Assembly: GCA_016716435.1 (NCBI GenBank)
Contig: JADJWI010000001.1
Location: 526,230 to 590,229 of the forward strand
Direction: 5' to 3'
Origin: Acidobacteriota bacterium
Lineage (GTDB): Bacteria; Acidobacteriota; Blastocatellia; Pyrinomonadales; Pyrinomonadaceae
Length of the DNA stretch: 64,000 nt
A program made the translations under genes and the position numbers. The notes below the pieces were generated by a model. The model ran no database searches and had not been told where the DNA came from. It worked only from the letters and a program-made list of their open reading frames with translations. Below, piece after piece: positions 8,189 to 17,429 of this stretch (positions within the stretch are counted from its first letter, which is position 1; each line of letters opens with the position of its first letter).

Positions 8189-9745
8189 TTACTGTGCAGC
8201 TTTCAGCTCGCGGCCTTCGACCCGCTTTCTGCGCCTGAAAGCCCAGTATGTCGAAAACCCCTCGCGGGAAAGCTGGATGATCGAACGGCGATTATCGAAA
8301 AGAAGTTTCAACCACGCCCGCTTGCTCATCTGCGGGAAATAGATTCCGCGGAAGAAGAGCCGGGCGACCAGATGGCCGATGCGTGTCTCGATCGGCGCAT
8401 GGCGGATCGCTTTGATCGCTTCCCAGTTACGCTCGGGGCCGTAGCTTCGCGACCAGGCGTTGAAGGTCTCTTCCTTAGCCTCTTCGATCGTCATTTTGAG
8501 CGGATCGTGAGCCATGACGAATGGGGCGAAGTCGAGCCAGTGCTTCTTTCGCTTGAGGCGGCCGGCTTTCTCGAGCCGCTCATAGAGCGGCGTCGCCGGG
8601 AAAGGCGTAAGCTGGCCAAAGACCGGAAGCCCCGGAGCCCAGCTTTCGATCTGATCGACGGTCCGTTCCGCGACCCCGACCGTGTCATTGTCCATTCCGA
8701 AAATGAAAGATGTGATGGCGTAGATATTTCGCTTTGCGAGCCCATCAAGCACGGCCTTGTAATCCGCCGGCTTAGAGAATTGCTTGTTGACATCGGCCAT
8801 ATTCGCCGGGTCAATTGATTCCATCCCGATAAAGATCCATTTCCCGCCCGCCTCGGCGATAAGATCGACGAGCTCTTCGTCGCCAAGCAGATTTGCTGAG
8901 ATCTGAGCGACCCACGGCAGCGTTGCCCCGGCCGCGATCATATCGCGAAGCAAACCCTTGAGACGCTTTTTATTGATCGCGAGGTTGTCATCGATAAAGA
9001 ATACGGCGATCTGGCCCTTCTCACGCTTTGCACGTTCTTTCAAGCGAAGTAATTCTTCGACAACGCTTTCGTTAGAACGGAAGCGGATGGAATCGCCAAA
9101 AAAGCCGGTGACCGTACAAAACTCGCAGCCGTAAGGGCAACCGCGGCCGGTCTCGATCGGCACAACGAAAAACTTGCCCCAACCCGCGCCCATTTTGGAC
9201 AGCATCGGCTGGAGAAACTTTGGTACAAGCGAAAATTGGTCGAGGTCAAGCGTCTCCCACGGGATGTGCGGATAAGACTGCAAGCTCGGCTTTATGTCAT
9301 TTCCCTTCGCGTCGAGCTCGGGTGTGTAAACCTCTTTTAGTTCACCGCGGGCGGCGTCTGCAACTATCAGCGGCCACGTTGCGTCGGCCTCGCCTAATGC
9401 AACAGCATCGGCGTGTCGCGGCCCGCCATCGCGGCCAAGCGCTTCATCCGGACATTCGGTGACGTGTGGCCCGCCCATAACGACCGGAATGCCGGCCTCG
9501 CGGAGAGAATCCGCAACCTTATAAGCACGAGCAACCATTCGCGTCATCGCTCCGATGCCGACCAGGCCGATGTTTTCATCCTTGCAAAAACGGACGAGCT
9601 CCTCGCGGCTCATCGCCTTTGCATTACCATCGATCAAGATGACCTCATGTTCCTTCGGCGTAAGCGATTGGAGCAAAAACATCCAAAGATGCGGCATGAA
9701 GTTACGGGTGATCCCGTTATCCGGATTATAAAGAAGTATTTTCAT
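8189..9745 (-). CDS. B12-binding-domain radical SAM protein
   Basis: The N-terminal part (about residues 1-145) has the cobalamin-binding Rossmann-like fold seen in class B radical SAM methylases and related enzymes. The radical SAM core follows, with the [4Fe-4S]/SAM motif GCPYGCEFC at about residue 205 and TPFPATPLYERL near its end. A C-terminal region of about 110 aa is basic. The substrate is unknown; such proteins include methyltransferases and ring-forming enzymes. I chose ATG 9745 (MKILLYNPDN) over TTG 9751. It is followed by a possible 3-kb unlinked stretch, so context does not tell the pathway. A second, distant family member is at 60475-62023. Confidence 0.85.
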   Translation of the reverse strand: MKILLYNPDNGITRNFMPHLWMFLLQSLTPKEHEVILIDGNAKAMSREELVRFCKDENIGLVGIGAMTRMVARAYKVADSLREAGIPVVMGGPHVTECPDEALGRDGGPRHADAVALGEADATWPLIVADAARGELKEVYTPELDAKGNDIKPSLQSYPHIPWETLDLDQFSLVPKFLQPMLSKMGAGWGKFFVVPIETGRGCPYGCEFCTVTGFFGDSIRFRSNESVVEELLRLKERAKREKGQIAVFFIDDNLAINKKRLKGLLRDMIAAGATLPWVAQISANLLGDEELVDLIAEAGGKWIFIGMESIDPANMADVNKQFSKPADYKAVLDGLAKRNIYAITSFIFGMDNDTVGVAERTVDQIESWAPGLPVFGQLTPFPATPLYERLEKAGRLKRKKHWLDFAPFVMAHDPLKMTIEEAKEETFNAWSRSYGPERNWEAIKAIRHAPIETRIGHLVARLFFRGIYFPQMSKRAWLKLLFDNRRSIIQLSREGFSTYWAFRRRKRVEGRELKAAQ

Positions 9746-9870
9746 TCGCAAGCAAAACCCAAGCGGATAGCGTAATTTAAGCTCCTATCCACAGTATTTC
9801 AGGGGGATAGAAAACACTGTAATTTGGAAACTAGACCAAACCGAATGATGCCATTTTTCAGTGCATAAAG

Positions 9871-10680
9871 CTATCTTAAAAATATTTTCTTCGTCAATGC
9901 TCGGAAAAAACTTTCCGGCAAGATTCGGCGGAGCGTGAGCAGCCCTTTTGTATTGACCCCGTAGCGGAGCTTGGAAGTTCCATCGGTGACCGCGCCATAT
10001 ATCACCTCGGCGACCGCCCGTCCATCGGGCGCTTCCTCGCCGCCTTTGCTCATAAAGTCCATGAAATTGCCGAATGCCGGCTGGTAAAATGCGAGCGTCG
10101 CATCATCCGGAATGTCACGTGAACGGCCATAGAAGTCCGTCTTTATCGGGCCGGGCTCGATGATCTTGACCTTGATCTTAAATGGGTCAAGTTCGTATTG
10201 AAGCGATTCGGTAAAGCCCTCGACCGCCCATTTCGTTGCATGGTAAAGACTGCTGTAAGGAAACGCGGTCCGACCGCCGATCGAGGATATGTTTACGATC
10301 GTTCCGCGCCGCTGTTCGCGGAAATATGGAATCACTTCGCGGCAAACGTGCATCAGCCCGAAAACGTTCGTCTCGAACTGCCGCCGTATCTGCTCCTCGC
10401 TCGCTGCCTCAAATGGCCCGAGCAGACCGTAACCGGCGTTGTTAACGACCGCATCAATGCGGCCGAAATGTTCGAGCGTTTCGGCGACCGCGGAGCGGAC
10501 CGAGTCGGGCTCGGTGACATCAAGCCGAAATAGCCGAAGGTCGACTATCTTCTTCAGGTCCTCGGCATTTTCGGGCGAACGCATCGTCGCCGCGACTTTC
10601 CAATTCTTACTCTGAAACAGCTTCGCCGTCTCTTTTCCGATACCGCTCGAAGCACCAGTAATTAAGACCACCTTATCCAT
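9871..10680 (-). CDS. SDR family NAD(P)-dependent oxidoreductase
   Basis: This is a classical short-chain dehydrogenase of 269 aa. The dinucleotide-binding motif TGASSGIG is at residues 8-15 and NNAG at about residue 87. The catalytic Ser is in NISSIGG and the Tyr-Lys pair is in YHATK at about residue 156. The C-terminal part is longer than the 250-aa core and resembles retinol-dehydrogenase-like or 17beta-HSD-like members. The substrate is unknown. It is divergent from the SbcD-like gene, with 43 bp between them. Confidence 0.88.
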   Translation of the reverse strand: MDKVVLITGASSGIGKETAKLFQSKNWKVAATMRSPENAEDLKKIVDLRLFRLDVTEPDSVRSAVAETLEHFGRIDAVVNNAGYGLLGPFEAASEEQIRRQFETNVFGLMHVCREVIPYFREQRRGTIVNISSIGGRTAFPYSSLYHATKWAVEGFTESLQYELDPFKIKVKIIEPGPIKTDFYGRSRDIPDDATLAFYQPAFGNFMDFMSKGGEEAPDGRAVAEVIYGAVTDGTSKLRYGVNTKGLLTLRRILPESFFRALTKKIFLR

Positions 10681-10723
10681 AGCGGCGAGTTTACCATAGG
10701 GCCCGTTATGATAAACTCGGGCT

Positions 10724-12001
10724 ATGCGGTTTCTTCACATTGCGGACGTCCATCTCGGATGTACGCGATACAACCTGCCCGAAAGCCCGCGAGATTTTTT
10801 CGATGCCTGGGTCGATGTTCTGCAGCGATATGCGATAGAAGAAAAGGTCGATTTCGTCATCATCTGCGGCGACTTTTTCCATAAGCGCAACGTGCCGCCG
10901 GAGACGATGAATTACGCCGTCGCGGGCCTGACGCTTTTGAAAGATGCCGGCATTCCGGTCGTCGCTATTGAGGGCAATCATGACCAGAAATTTGCCGATA
11001 GCGAATATAGCTGGCTTCGGTCGCTCGCCTTCTGGAACCTTCTGATCCTGCTCGAACCGGAAAACCGCGACGGCAAGGCTATTTACACCGCTTGGGACGA
11101 GGAATATAAGAAAGGCGGTTATGTCGATATCGGCCGGGCACGCATATTTGGCTCGAACTGGTACGGAGCGGCGGCGAATTGGGCGATCCCCATGCTGACC
11201 GAAGCGATCGGCGATCACCGCCGCGAGGACGCATTTCACCTGCTGATGCTCCACACGGACGTCGAAGGCCATCAGAAGCATCCGATCCCTGCTCTTTCGA
11301 TCTCGGCGTTGAAAGAGCTTAAAGCCGTAACGGACTACGTCGCCCTCGGCCACACGCATATGCACTACGAGATCGACAACTGGGCGTTCAACCCGGGCTC
11401 GATCGAGGTCACCAACATCTCCGAGTTTCGCGAGACTCGCGGGGCATTCATCGTCGATGTCGCTGACGACAATTCAGTCTCTGCCCGGCACGTTACCGAA
11501 TACACACACCGGCCGTTTCAGCGGCTTTACTTTGAGGTTGATCGGTTCGAGCAGCCGGCCGAGCTCACCGCCGCCGCGATCGAATACGTCCGCCAGAATG
11601 CCCGCGAGGCAACCGCCGATCTTCCGCCGCCGGTGCTTGAGATAACGCTGAAAGGCCAGCTCGGTTTTGCCAATTCGGCTCTTGAGCTAAAGAAGATCCG
11701 CGACGAAGTGAAGAAGATCACTTCGGCGTTTCATGTCCTGGTCAAAAACCATTCGGTCCCGATCGAATACGCCGTCGCGGAAGACGTTGACCGCTCGGCA
11801 AATCGCGAGACACTTGAGCGGCACGTGGTCGGCGACCTCGTCGCCCGAGATAAACGTTACAGAAAGGTGATGCCCGAACTAGCCGAGGCGGTCATCGGTG
11901 CAAAGCGGCAGGCACTCGACGGCGAAGACCCCGAGAAGATCGCCGAGTTCATCGCTCAAAAGTCCGCCGCACAAGCTCACGCCGCCGGAGCGGCCGAATA
12001 A
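10724..12001 (+). CDS. DNA repair exonuclease, SbcD/Mre11-like metallophosphoesterase
   Basis: This Mn2+-dependent nuclease subunit acts on DNA ends and hairpins. Metallophosphoesterase motifs are in order: HIADVHLG (residues 5-12), GDFFHKR (about residue 49), GNHDQ (about residue 86), HTDVEG and GHTHMH. The C-terminal capping region (about residues 260-400) is typical of SbcD. No SbcC ATPase gene lies in the window, so the partner is elsewhere or this is a YhaO-like variant. The next gene starts 1 bp after its stop, which implies co-transcription. Confidence 0.87.
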   Translation: MRFLHIADVHLGCTRYNLPESPRDFFDAWVDVLQRYAIEEKVDFVIICGDFFHKRNVPPETMNYAVAGLTLLKDAGIPVVAIEGNHDQKFADSEYSWLRSLAFWNLLILLEPENRDGKAIYTAWDEEYKKGGYVDIGRARIFGSNWYGAAANWAIPMLTEAIGDHRREDAFHLLMLHTDVEGHQKHPIPALSISALKELKAVTDYVALGHTHMHYEIDNWAFNPGSIEVTNISEFRETRGAFIVDVADDNSVSARHVTEYTHRPFQRLYFEVDRFEQPAELTAAAIEYVRQNAREATADLPPPVLEITLKGQLGFANSALELKKIRDEVKKITSAFHVLVKNHSVPIEYAVAEDVDRSANRETLERHVVGDLVARDKRYRKVMPELAEAVIGAKRQALDGEDPEKIAEFIAQKSAAQAHAAGAAE

Positions 12002-12002
12002 T

Positions 12003-12701
12003 ATGTCAGAAGCCCTCGAAAAGCTCGGCGACCTCCGCCGGGTACCTGTCTTCCCGCTTCCGCTCGTGCTAATGCCCTACGAGCTTTTGCCGCTTCACAT
12101 CTTTGAACCGAAATACCGGCAGTTGCTCGATGACGTTCAGAACGCCAACGGCTTTTTTGGGATATCGATGTTCGACCCCGAAACCGGTTTTGAGGACCGG
12201 CCCGCCGCCGGCAGCGTCGGCTGCATCGCCGAGGTCCGCGAGGTACAGACGATGGAGGACGGGCGCTCGAACATCCTGACAATGGGCGTTGCCCGCTATC
12301 GGCTTTTGGATTTTGTGGATGAAGGAATGCCGTATCTAACGGCCGAGATCGAGATTTTTGAAGACGCCGAAGATGTCGGGCCGGAGCTAAAGGTACGCGC
12401 GGACGAGGCCTATTCGCTTTTTGAGCGAGTAGCGAAAGCGGCGTACAAGCTCGGCGGCGGCCGCGGACGTTTGCCCGATATTCCGCGGGCCGAACCGGAA
12501 CAGCTATCGTTCCTGATCGCGGCGGCGTTTAATCTGGAAACCGAAGTAAAGTACGAATTGCTCGAAGAGCGTTCGACCGCCGCCCGGCTGGAACGGCTCT
12601 CAACGATCCTTAAGCAGTCGGTAGATCAAATGGAAGAGAATGCTGAGATCTTTCGAGCCGCTCAGACGAATGGCCACGGTAAAAAGAAGATCGACGTTTA
12701 G
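12003..12701 (+). CDS. LON peptidase substrate-binding (LAN) domain protein
   Basis: The N-terminal domain of Lon protease occurs here without the ATPase or protease parts. The hallmark PVFPLPLVLMPYELLPLHIF is at residues 13-32. Then come EPKYRQLLDD, a GCIAEV strand and a helical C-terminus ending near QMEENAEIFR. Stand-alone LAN proteins of about 200-230 aa are common and poorly understood. ATG 12003 follows the sbcD-like stop at 11999-12001 directly. The reading frame is open further upstream, but that part is a shadow of the nuclease gene. Confidence 0.85.
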   Translation: MSEALEKLGDLRRVPVFPLPLVLMPYELLPLHIFEPKYRQLLDDVQNANGFFGISMFDPETGFEDRPAAGSVGCIAEVREVQTMEDGRSNILTMGVARYRLLDFVDEGMPYLTAEIEIFEDAEDVGPELKVRADEAYSLFERVAKAAYKLGGGRGRLPDIPRAEPEQLSFLIAAAFNLETEVKYELLEERSTAARLERLSTILKQSVDQMEENAEIFRAAQTNGHGKKKIDV

Positions 12702-12716
12702 CTTCGGCGGTCGGTC

Positions 12717-13682
12717 TTACGGCATCGTCAGCGCCGCTTTCAGAAAGTCTATCACTCGCTGCTCGTACGTCTCAGAAAGCTCCATCGAAGCGGTGATCAG
12801 ACCCATTCCCGATGGGCTCAGGTCCATCTTTGCATCAACGGTCGTCGATGCCGGAAAGCACTTGCCCAGTTTGTTGGTCGAATCCTGAAGCGCCGGTGCG
12901 TCAACGCCGCCAAGCAGCATCGTCCGGCGATCTGCGACCGACTTTGCCAGCTCGCAGCCCGAGACGCGGCCGTAACAGCCATCATAAAAATAAGAATAGG
13001 TGCCAAGCGAGGCGACCTTTGACGTTACAGAACTTGCAAACGGGAACTTCTCGCCGATCACTCGTTCCATCAAGGCGTCAGAATCCGCAGGAACCGAATC
13101 GAGCACCAACGCCTTTACGGTCTGGTCCTTTGAGGCGGCGTTAAGCGCGGCAAGTGCTCCGATCTCGACGCCATAAATGCCTATGTCTTTGCCAACCTGC
13201 GGCATCTGCTCCGGCGAACGAAGCGAGCGAAGATAGCCGATCGCCGTGGCGACATCGTCGCCTTCACATCCGCCGAATGACGAACATTCTGTTGAAGGAT
13301 CCTCGCCGTGTCCGCGAAGGTCCGGCATAAGTACGGTAAAGTTCGTCGCTTCATTGAGCTTGACGCCGAGGTTCAGTACGTGTGAACGGTCCGCTCCAAA
13401 ACGATGAAGTAGTATTACGGCCGGAGCGTTCGGGATACCGCGAAGCAGCCAGCCGCGGGCGGCCGAGCCGTCCCGGTTTTGCCAAGTCTCTTCAGTGACC
13501 TGGGCTCCACGCGAGCTCAACATTCCGTATTGCTTGGGCGTAACGATGTACACCCGAGTTCCGGGCCGCGATGTCTCATGGACAAGCCAAACGCCTGCGA
13601 CCGCGATCGCGATCACAAAAAGAACGATGGTCGGAGTTACAAGGCGGACAATGCTCTTGAAAAGTCTTTTGGTCTTAGCCAT
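12717..13682 (-). CDS. Alpha/beta-hydrolase-fold membrane-anchored protein lacking the nucleophile Ser
   Basis: An N-terminal transmembrane helix (about residues 15-35) precedes an alpha/beta hydrolase fold. VILLHRFGADRSH follows strand 3, MPDLRGHGED is the typical post-strand-4 loop, and IYGVEIGALAAL is the nucleophile elbow. The elbow normally reads G-x-S-x-G, but here it is G-V-E-I-G with Glu encoded by GAG. The usual catalytic Ser is therefore absent and the protein may not be a hydrolase. I chose ATG 13682 (MAKTKRLFKS), which gives a positive N-terminus before the anchor. It is divergent from the S55 peptidase gene. Confidence 0.75.
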   Translation of the reverse strand: MAKTKRLFKSIVRLVTPTIVLFVIAIAVAGVWLVHETSRPGTRVYIVTPKQYGMLSSRGAQVTEETWQNRDGSAARGWLLRGIPNAPAVILLHRFGADRSHVLNLGVKLNEATNFTVLMPDLRGHGEDPSTECSSFGGCEGDDVATAIGYLRSLRSPEQMPQVGKDIGIYGVEIGALAALNAASKDQTVKALVLDSVPADSDALMERVIGEKFPFASSVTSKVASLGTYSYFYDGCYGRVSGCELAKSVADRRTMLLGGVDAPALQDSTNKLGKCFPASTTVDAKMDLSPSGMGLITASMELSETYEQRVIDFLKAALTMP

Positions 13683-13834
13683 AGCGGTAATAACAGCGTG
13701 CGTTGTAGTGATGTATGGGGCGTGCAACCGTGGAGGTTGTTGCGGAGTCAAATGAACGTTGAGAAAAATGGCTTCTGCAAAGCCAATTGGAATGATAGCA
13801 TACTAGGTGCCATCTGTTAAAGAGGTTTTTAACT

Positions 13835-15700
13835 ATGTTCAACACCCGTCCTGCCGCTTTTTTCCTGACAATTTTTGTGTTTTCGTTCCCGGTCATTGCT
13901 CAGACTGCCGTTTCGTCGGGCACATCTGGCTCGGCCACGGGGCTTCGGACGCCGATAATCAGGCTTGCTGAGGTCCGCGAGGGCATGCGCGGAACGGCCC
14001 GTACAGTTTTTCGCGGCACGGAGCCGGAGGAATTTAACGTAGAGATAATCGGCATTTTGCCAGGCGGCGTTGGGCCGAAACAGGACCTTATCATCGGCCG
14101 CATAAGCGGCGGCGGTGCGGATCGAACGGCGGTTTTTGCCGGAATGTCGGGCTCGCCGGTCTATGTTGACGGCAAGTTGATCGGTGCGATCTCATACGCA
14201 TTTCCCTTTTCAAAAGAGCCGATCTGCGGGATAACGCCGATCGAACAGATGGTCGAGATCTTTGAATCGAACGAGTCGAATCGCCGAACGTCGGCGCCGC
14301 AGGCGATATCATTTGCTGATATCGCGTCCGCGAAGATGCCGGAGCTGACGCACACCGTCGATAACGGAATGCTCGCCGCTACGACATCGACAAATCCGAT
14401 GATGGCGTCGATCGCGGGGCAGACCTTTCGGCCGATCGGCGTTCCCTTGACGTTCAACGGAATATCTCAGCAAACGCTTGACGCCTTCGCCCCGCAATTA
14501 ATGCGTGCCGGACTTGTTCCGGTCGCGGCGGCCGGAGGAACTTCGCCGATCGCTCCGATGAAAGCGGCCGATGAGAATACTCTGAAGCCCGGTGCTTCCG
14601 TCTCAATGCAGATGACCCGCGGCGACTACAGCCTTGCCTCTTCCGGCACGGTCACGCTCCGCGAGGGCGACCGCATTTACGCCTTCGGCCATCCGTTTTT
14701 AAGCCTCGGAGTCTCTGACCTTCCGATGTCAGAATCGAGCGTCGTGACGGTCGTGCCGAACGTCAACAATTCCTTTAAGCTCGCAGTGCCGACGGCAATG
14801 GTCGGGACGATGACGCAGGACCGGGCGACCGGCGTGTTCGGCAAACTCGGCCAGGCACCGAAAATGATCCCGGTGAAACTCAACATCGAATCAAGCCGCG
14901 GCAAACGCGACACGATCAATTTTGAAATGGCGAAAGACGAGTTCCTAACGCCGCTGCTGCTCAACATTGCCATTTATAATTCGCTGGTCGCACAAGAGCG
15001 GACCATCGGCGAGACGACCGTGTTCCTCGACGGCGAGATCAGATTCAACGGACAGAAGCCCGTGAAGATAGATCGCCGATTTGCCGGCGGCCAGTCCGCG
15101 ATGATGGCGGCGGGCTCGATCGCGGCACCGGTGAACGCAATGCTCCGGAGCCGGTTCGACGACCTCGATATGACCGGCATCGAGCTCGACCTCAAGATGA
15201 TCGACGGCAGTCGGACCGCCTCGCTCGAACGCATATCGGTCGACCGTTCTGATGTTCGCCCCGGCGAAACGGTGGAGATCACCGCATACGCTCGGGCGAC
15301 CGATGGCCGCATCTACACAGAACGGATTCCTTTCGTCGTCCCGAGCGACGCCCCGGCCGGGCAGCTTTCGATTCTCCTCGGCGATGGCGGTGCGGTGCTA
15401 AAGACCGACGCCGTTCAGCACTTCACCCCGGGCTCGCTCACCGAACTTATAGACGGTGTTAATAAGACGCGAACGCCGGATCGGCTTTACCTAAAGGTGA
15501 CGCGAGCTTCAAAGGGTATGATCATAGGCTCGGCCGAGATGACAAATCTTCCGCCATCGGTCCTTGCCACGCTTTCAAGCTCGCGAAGCTCGGGCGGGTC
15601 GAAGTCTCATGTTGAAACGGTCGTCGTCGAGGCAATGGTCCCGCAATCGGAGATGATAATTTCGGGCGAGCAGAAGCTCGAGATCGTCGTAGTTCGGTAG
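13835..15700 (+). CDS. SpoIVB-type peptidase S55 domain protein, secreted
   Basis: A signal peptide (AAFFLTIFVFSFPVIAQ) is followed at about residues 40-260 by the S55 domain known from sporulation protease SpoIVB. The nucleophile motif is GMSGSPVYVDGKLIGA at about residue 105. A proposed catalytic His is present in FGHPFL. The C-terminal 300 aa form beta-rich domains without recognised motifs. Non-spore-formers carry this domain in long envelope proteins whose role is not known. The protein is 621 aa. A strong terminator follows the gene. Confidence 0.85.
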   Translation: MFNTRPAAFFLTIFVFSFPVIAQTAVSSGTSGSATGLRTPIIRLAEVREGMRGTARTVFRGTEPEEFNVEIIGILPGGVGPKQDLIIGRISGGGADRTAVFAGMSGSPVYVDGKLIGAISYAFPFSKEPICGITPIEQMVEIFESNESNRRTSAPQAISFADIASAKMPELTHTVDNGMLAATTSTNPMMASIAGQTFRPIGVPLTFNGISQQTLDAFAPQLMRAGLVPVAAAGGTSPIAPMKAADENTLKPGASVSMQMTRGDYSLASSGTVTLREGDRIYAFGHPFLSLGVSDLPMSESSVVTVVPNVNNSFKLAVPTAMVGTMTQDRATGVFGKLGQAPKMIPVKLNIESSRGKRDTINFEMAKDEFLTPLLLNIAIYNSLVAQERTIGETTVFLDGEIRFNGQKPVKIDRRFAGGQSAMMAAGSIAAPVNAMLRSRFDDLDMTGIELDLKMIDGSRTASLERISVDRSDVRPGETVEITAYARATDGRIYTERIPFVVPSDAPAGQLSILLGDGGAVLKTDAVQHFTPGSLTELIDGVNKTRTPDRLYLKVTRASKGMIIGSAEMTNLPPSVLATLSSSRSSGGSKSHVETVVVEAMVPQSEMIISGEQKLEIVVVR

Positions 15701-15723
15701 GCCGAAACCACGTGAAAAAAAGT

Positions 15724-15755
15724 AAGGTCAGTGGCCGGTGCCATTGACCTTTTTT
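15724..15755 (+). terminator. Rho-independent terminator of the S55 peptidase gene
   Basis: AAGGTCAGTGGC (15724-15735) pairs with GCCATTGACCTT (15740-15751), with one G-T pair and a 4-base loop. A run of six T follows. Confidence 0.88.
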
Positions 15756-15777
15756 CTTTGTTTCGGCAGACTGGAAT

Positions 15778-16317
15778 ATGAACACTACAAAACTGATACT
15801 CCACGCCGCGAGCTTTGCGGCCTACCGCCACCGCGATCAACGCCGCAAAGGCAGCGACGCCCAACCTTACATAAATCACCCGCTCGACGTTGCCAATATG
15901 CTGTGCGATATCGGCGGCATCGACGACCCCGAGATCCTGGCTGCGGCCATTCTCCACGACACGGTCGAGGACACGGAATCGACCGGCGACGAGATCCGCG
16001 AGCTATTTGGCGAACGGGTCGCCGGCTATGTGCTTGAGGTGACCGACGACAAAAGCCTGCCGAAGGCAGAGCGAAAGCAGTTGCAGGTCGAGCACGCTCG
16101 GCACCTCACGCCGGGCGCAAAGGCGATCAAGCTCGCCGACAAGATCAGCAACGTAACCGACGTAACGAACCACCCGCCAGCCGATTGGCCGCAGGAACGC
16201 CGACGGGAATATATCGAATGGGCCGAACGCGTAGTCGCCGGGCTGAGAGGTGTGAACCCCGAGCTCGAAAAACACTTTGACAATGCCGCCGCGAAGGCAA
16301 AGGCAAAGTTCGCCTAG
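15778..16317 (+). CDS. HD-domain hydrolase, SpoT/MESH1-like
   Basis: This 179-aa protein consists of the metal-dependent HD domain found in RelA/SpoT hydrolases and in MESH1. The pattern is visible as HDQRRKGSDAQPYINHPL, then ILHDTVEDT with the HD pair, and KLADKISN. Stand-alone versions hydrolyse (p)ppGpp or NADPH in other organisms. No synthetase or TGS/ACT domain is present. It ends 4 bp inside the convergent M23 gene. Confidence 0.85.
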   Translation: MNTTKLILHAASFAAYRHRDQRRKGSDAQPYINHPLDVANMLCDIGGIDDPEILAAAILHDTVEDTESTGDEIRELFGERVAGYVLEVTDDKSLPKAERKQLQVEHARHLTPGAKAIKLADKISNVTDVTNHPPADWPQERRREYIEWAERVVAGLRGVNPELEKHFDNAAAKAKAKFA

Positions 16318-16934
16318 TTCTTTTTCCGGAGCAGCCCTTTGGCCCGAAGATCAAAACGTATTTGAAGCGGGGTCTTTTCTCGCCACGCTCCGATGTGGAT
16401 GTGCGGCGAGCGGCTAAAGCCGTTGTTGCCGACCTTCGCGAAGGGCTGGCCGGCGGTGACCTTGTCGCCCTCCTTGACCGTGACGTCGGCCACGTGTGCG
16501 ACCAGGACCATCAGGCCGTCGTCGTGCTTGAATACGACAAAGCTCGCAGGCGGCTTGCCCATCTCGCCCGGTTTATTGACGACAGGATTGATGTGGATAC
16601 GTGCGACGGTTCCATTGATCGGAGCAAGGACCGTCTCCTTCCAGCCGTACCAATCCTCGTTCGTCTTTCCGTCGGTCTTGTAAGCCTTCGAAAACCCGGA
16701 ACTCTCGTCCGCCGAAAGGCCGCCGGTGACGATACAATCCGCGCCGAGATCATCGCCCGGATACTTCAGCTGGCCCTCGAAATGCTCGCTGCACATATAG
16801 TCAGCATTGAAGAGCGGGTGAATGAGTGCGAACCCGATCGCGTCCGACTTGGCAGGCGGAGCCGCCGGCTCGGGTGACTGAGCACTAACAGAGACGGCAA
16901 GTAAGAGAATTGCAAAAAGAAAGAAAAATCGCAT
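16314..16934 (-). CDS. M23 family metallopeptidase-like protein, secreted
   Basis: A signal peptide (MRFFFLFAILLLAVSVSAQ) leads into a domain of about 180 aa. Its C-terminal half has the LytM/M23 pattern: LVAHVADVTVKEGD (the usual H-x-x motif strand), GQPFAKVGNNGFS and the metal motif HIHIG. The upstream Zn ligand region (usually HxxxD) is less clear. It may cut or bind peptidoglycan. I chose ATG 16934 because GGAGG lies a few bases upstream. Confidence 0.75.
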   Translation of the reverse strand: MRFFFLFAILLLAVSVSAQSPEPAAPPAKSDAIGFALIHPLFNADYMCSEHFEGQLKYPGDDLGADCIVTGGLSADESSGFSKAYKTDGKTNEDWYGWKETVLAPINGTVARIHINPVVNKPGEMGKPPASFVVFKHDDGLMVLVAHVADVTVKEGDKVTAGQPFAKVGNNGFSRSPHIHIGAWREKTPLQIRFDLRAKGLLRKKN

Positions 16935-16982
16935 CAGAAGGTCCTCCGTTCTTATTAACGCGGAAAACAAGCGCGGTAAATA

Positions 16983-17429
16983 TCAGTTGGAATTATCGGC
17001 CTCGCCCTCGGACCATGCTTCGCCGTCGGCGTAAACCTCTTTCTTGAAGATCGGAACCGTTCGTTTCAGTTCCTTGATCAGCCATTCGCAGGCAGCGAAG
17101 GCGGCCTTGCGATGCGGTGCGGCAACGGAGATAACAACGCTCGTCTCGCCGATCTCAAGCCGCCCGAGCCGATGCACGATGCCGATCGCCGAGACCTCAA
17201 ACTCCGCCTTCGCCCGCTCGATGAGCTTCGCCATCTCCTTCAAGGCCATCGGCTCATAGGCCTCGTAAACCAGATACTCGGTCTCTCGCACTTCGCCCGC
17301 CGCTTTGTCTTTCGTAAACCGCCTCGCGTAGCCATCAAGCGTAACCGTCGCCCCGCATTCAGCCGGCACAACCCGCCGGGCAACAGCCGCAAGATCGATC
17401 GGATCGGTTGTAAGTTCGTAGAAATCCAT
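16983..17429 (-). CDS. moaE: Molybdopterin synthase catalytic subunit MoaE
   Basis: MoaE with MoaD turns cPMP into molybdopterin. Conserved segments are YEAYEPMALKEM, IVHRLGRLEIGE, APHRKAAFAACEWLIKELK and VPIFKKE, which carries the active-site lysine region. The length of 148 aa is normal. ATG 17429 overlaps the stop of the upstream gene (TGATG). The moaD gene is 1.9 kb upstream in the same direction, with three unrelated genes between. The molybdo-enzymes at 50.6 kb and beyond the right end need this cofactor. Confidence 0.93.
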   Translation of the reverse strand: MDFYELTTDPIDLAAVARRVVPAECGATVTLDGYARRFTKDKAAGEVRETEYLVYEAYEPMALKEMAKLIERAKAEFEVSAIGIVHRLGRLEIGETSVVISVAAPHRKAAFAACEWLIKELKRTVPIFKKEVYADGEAWSEGEADNSN

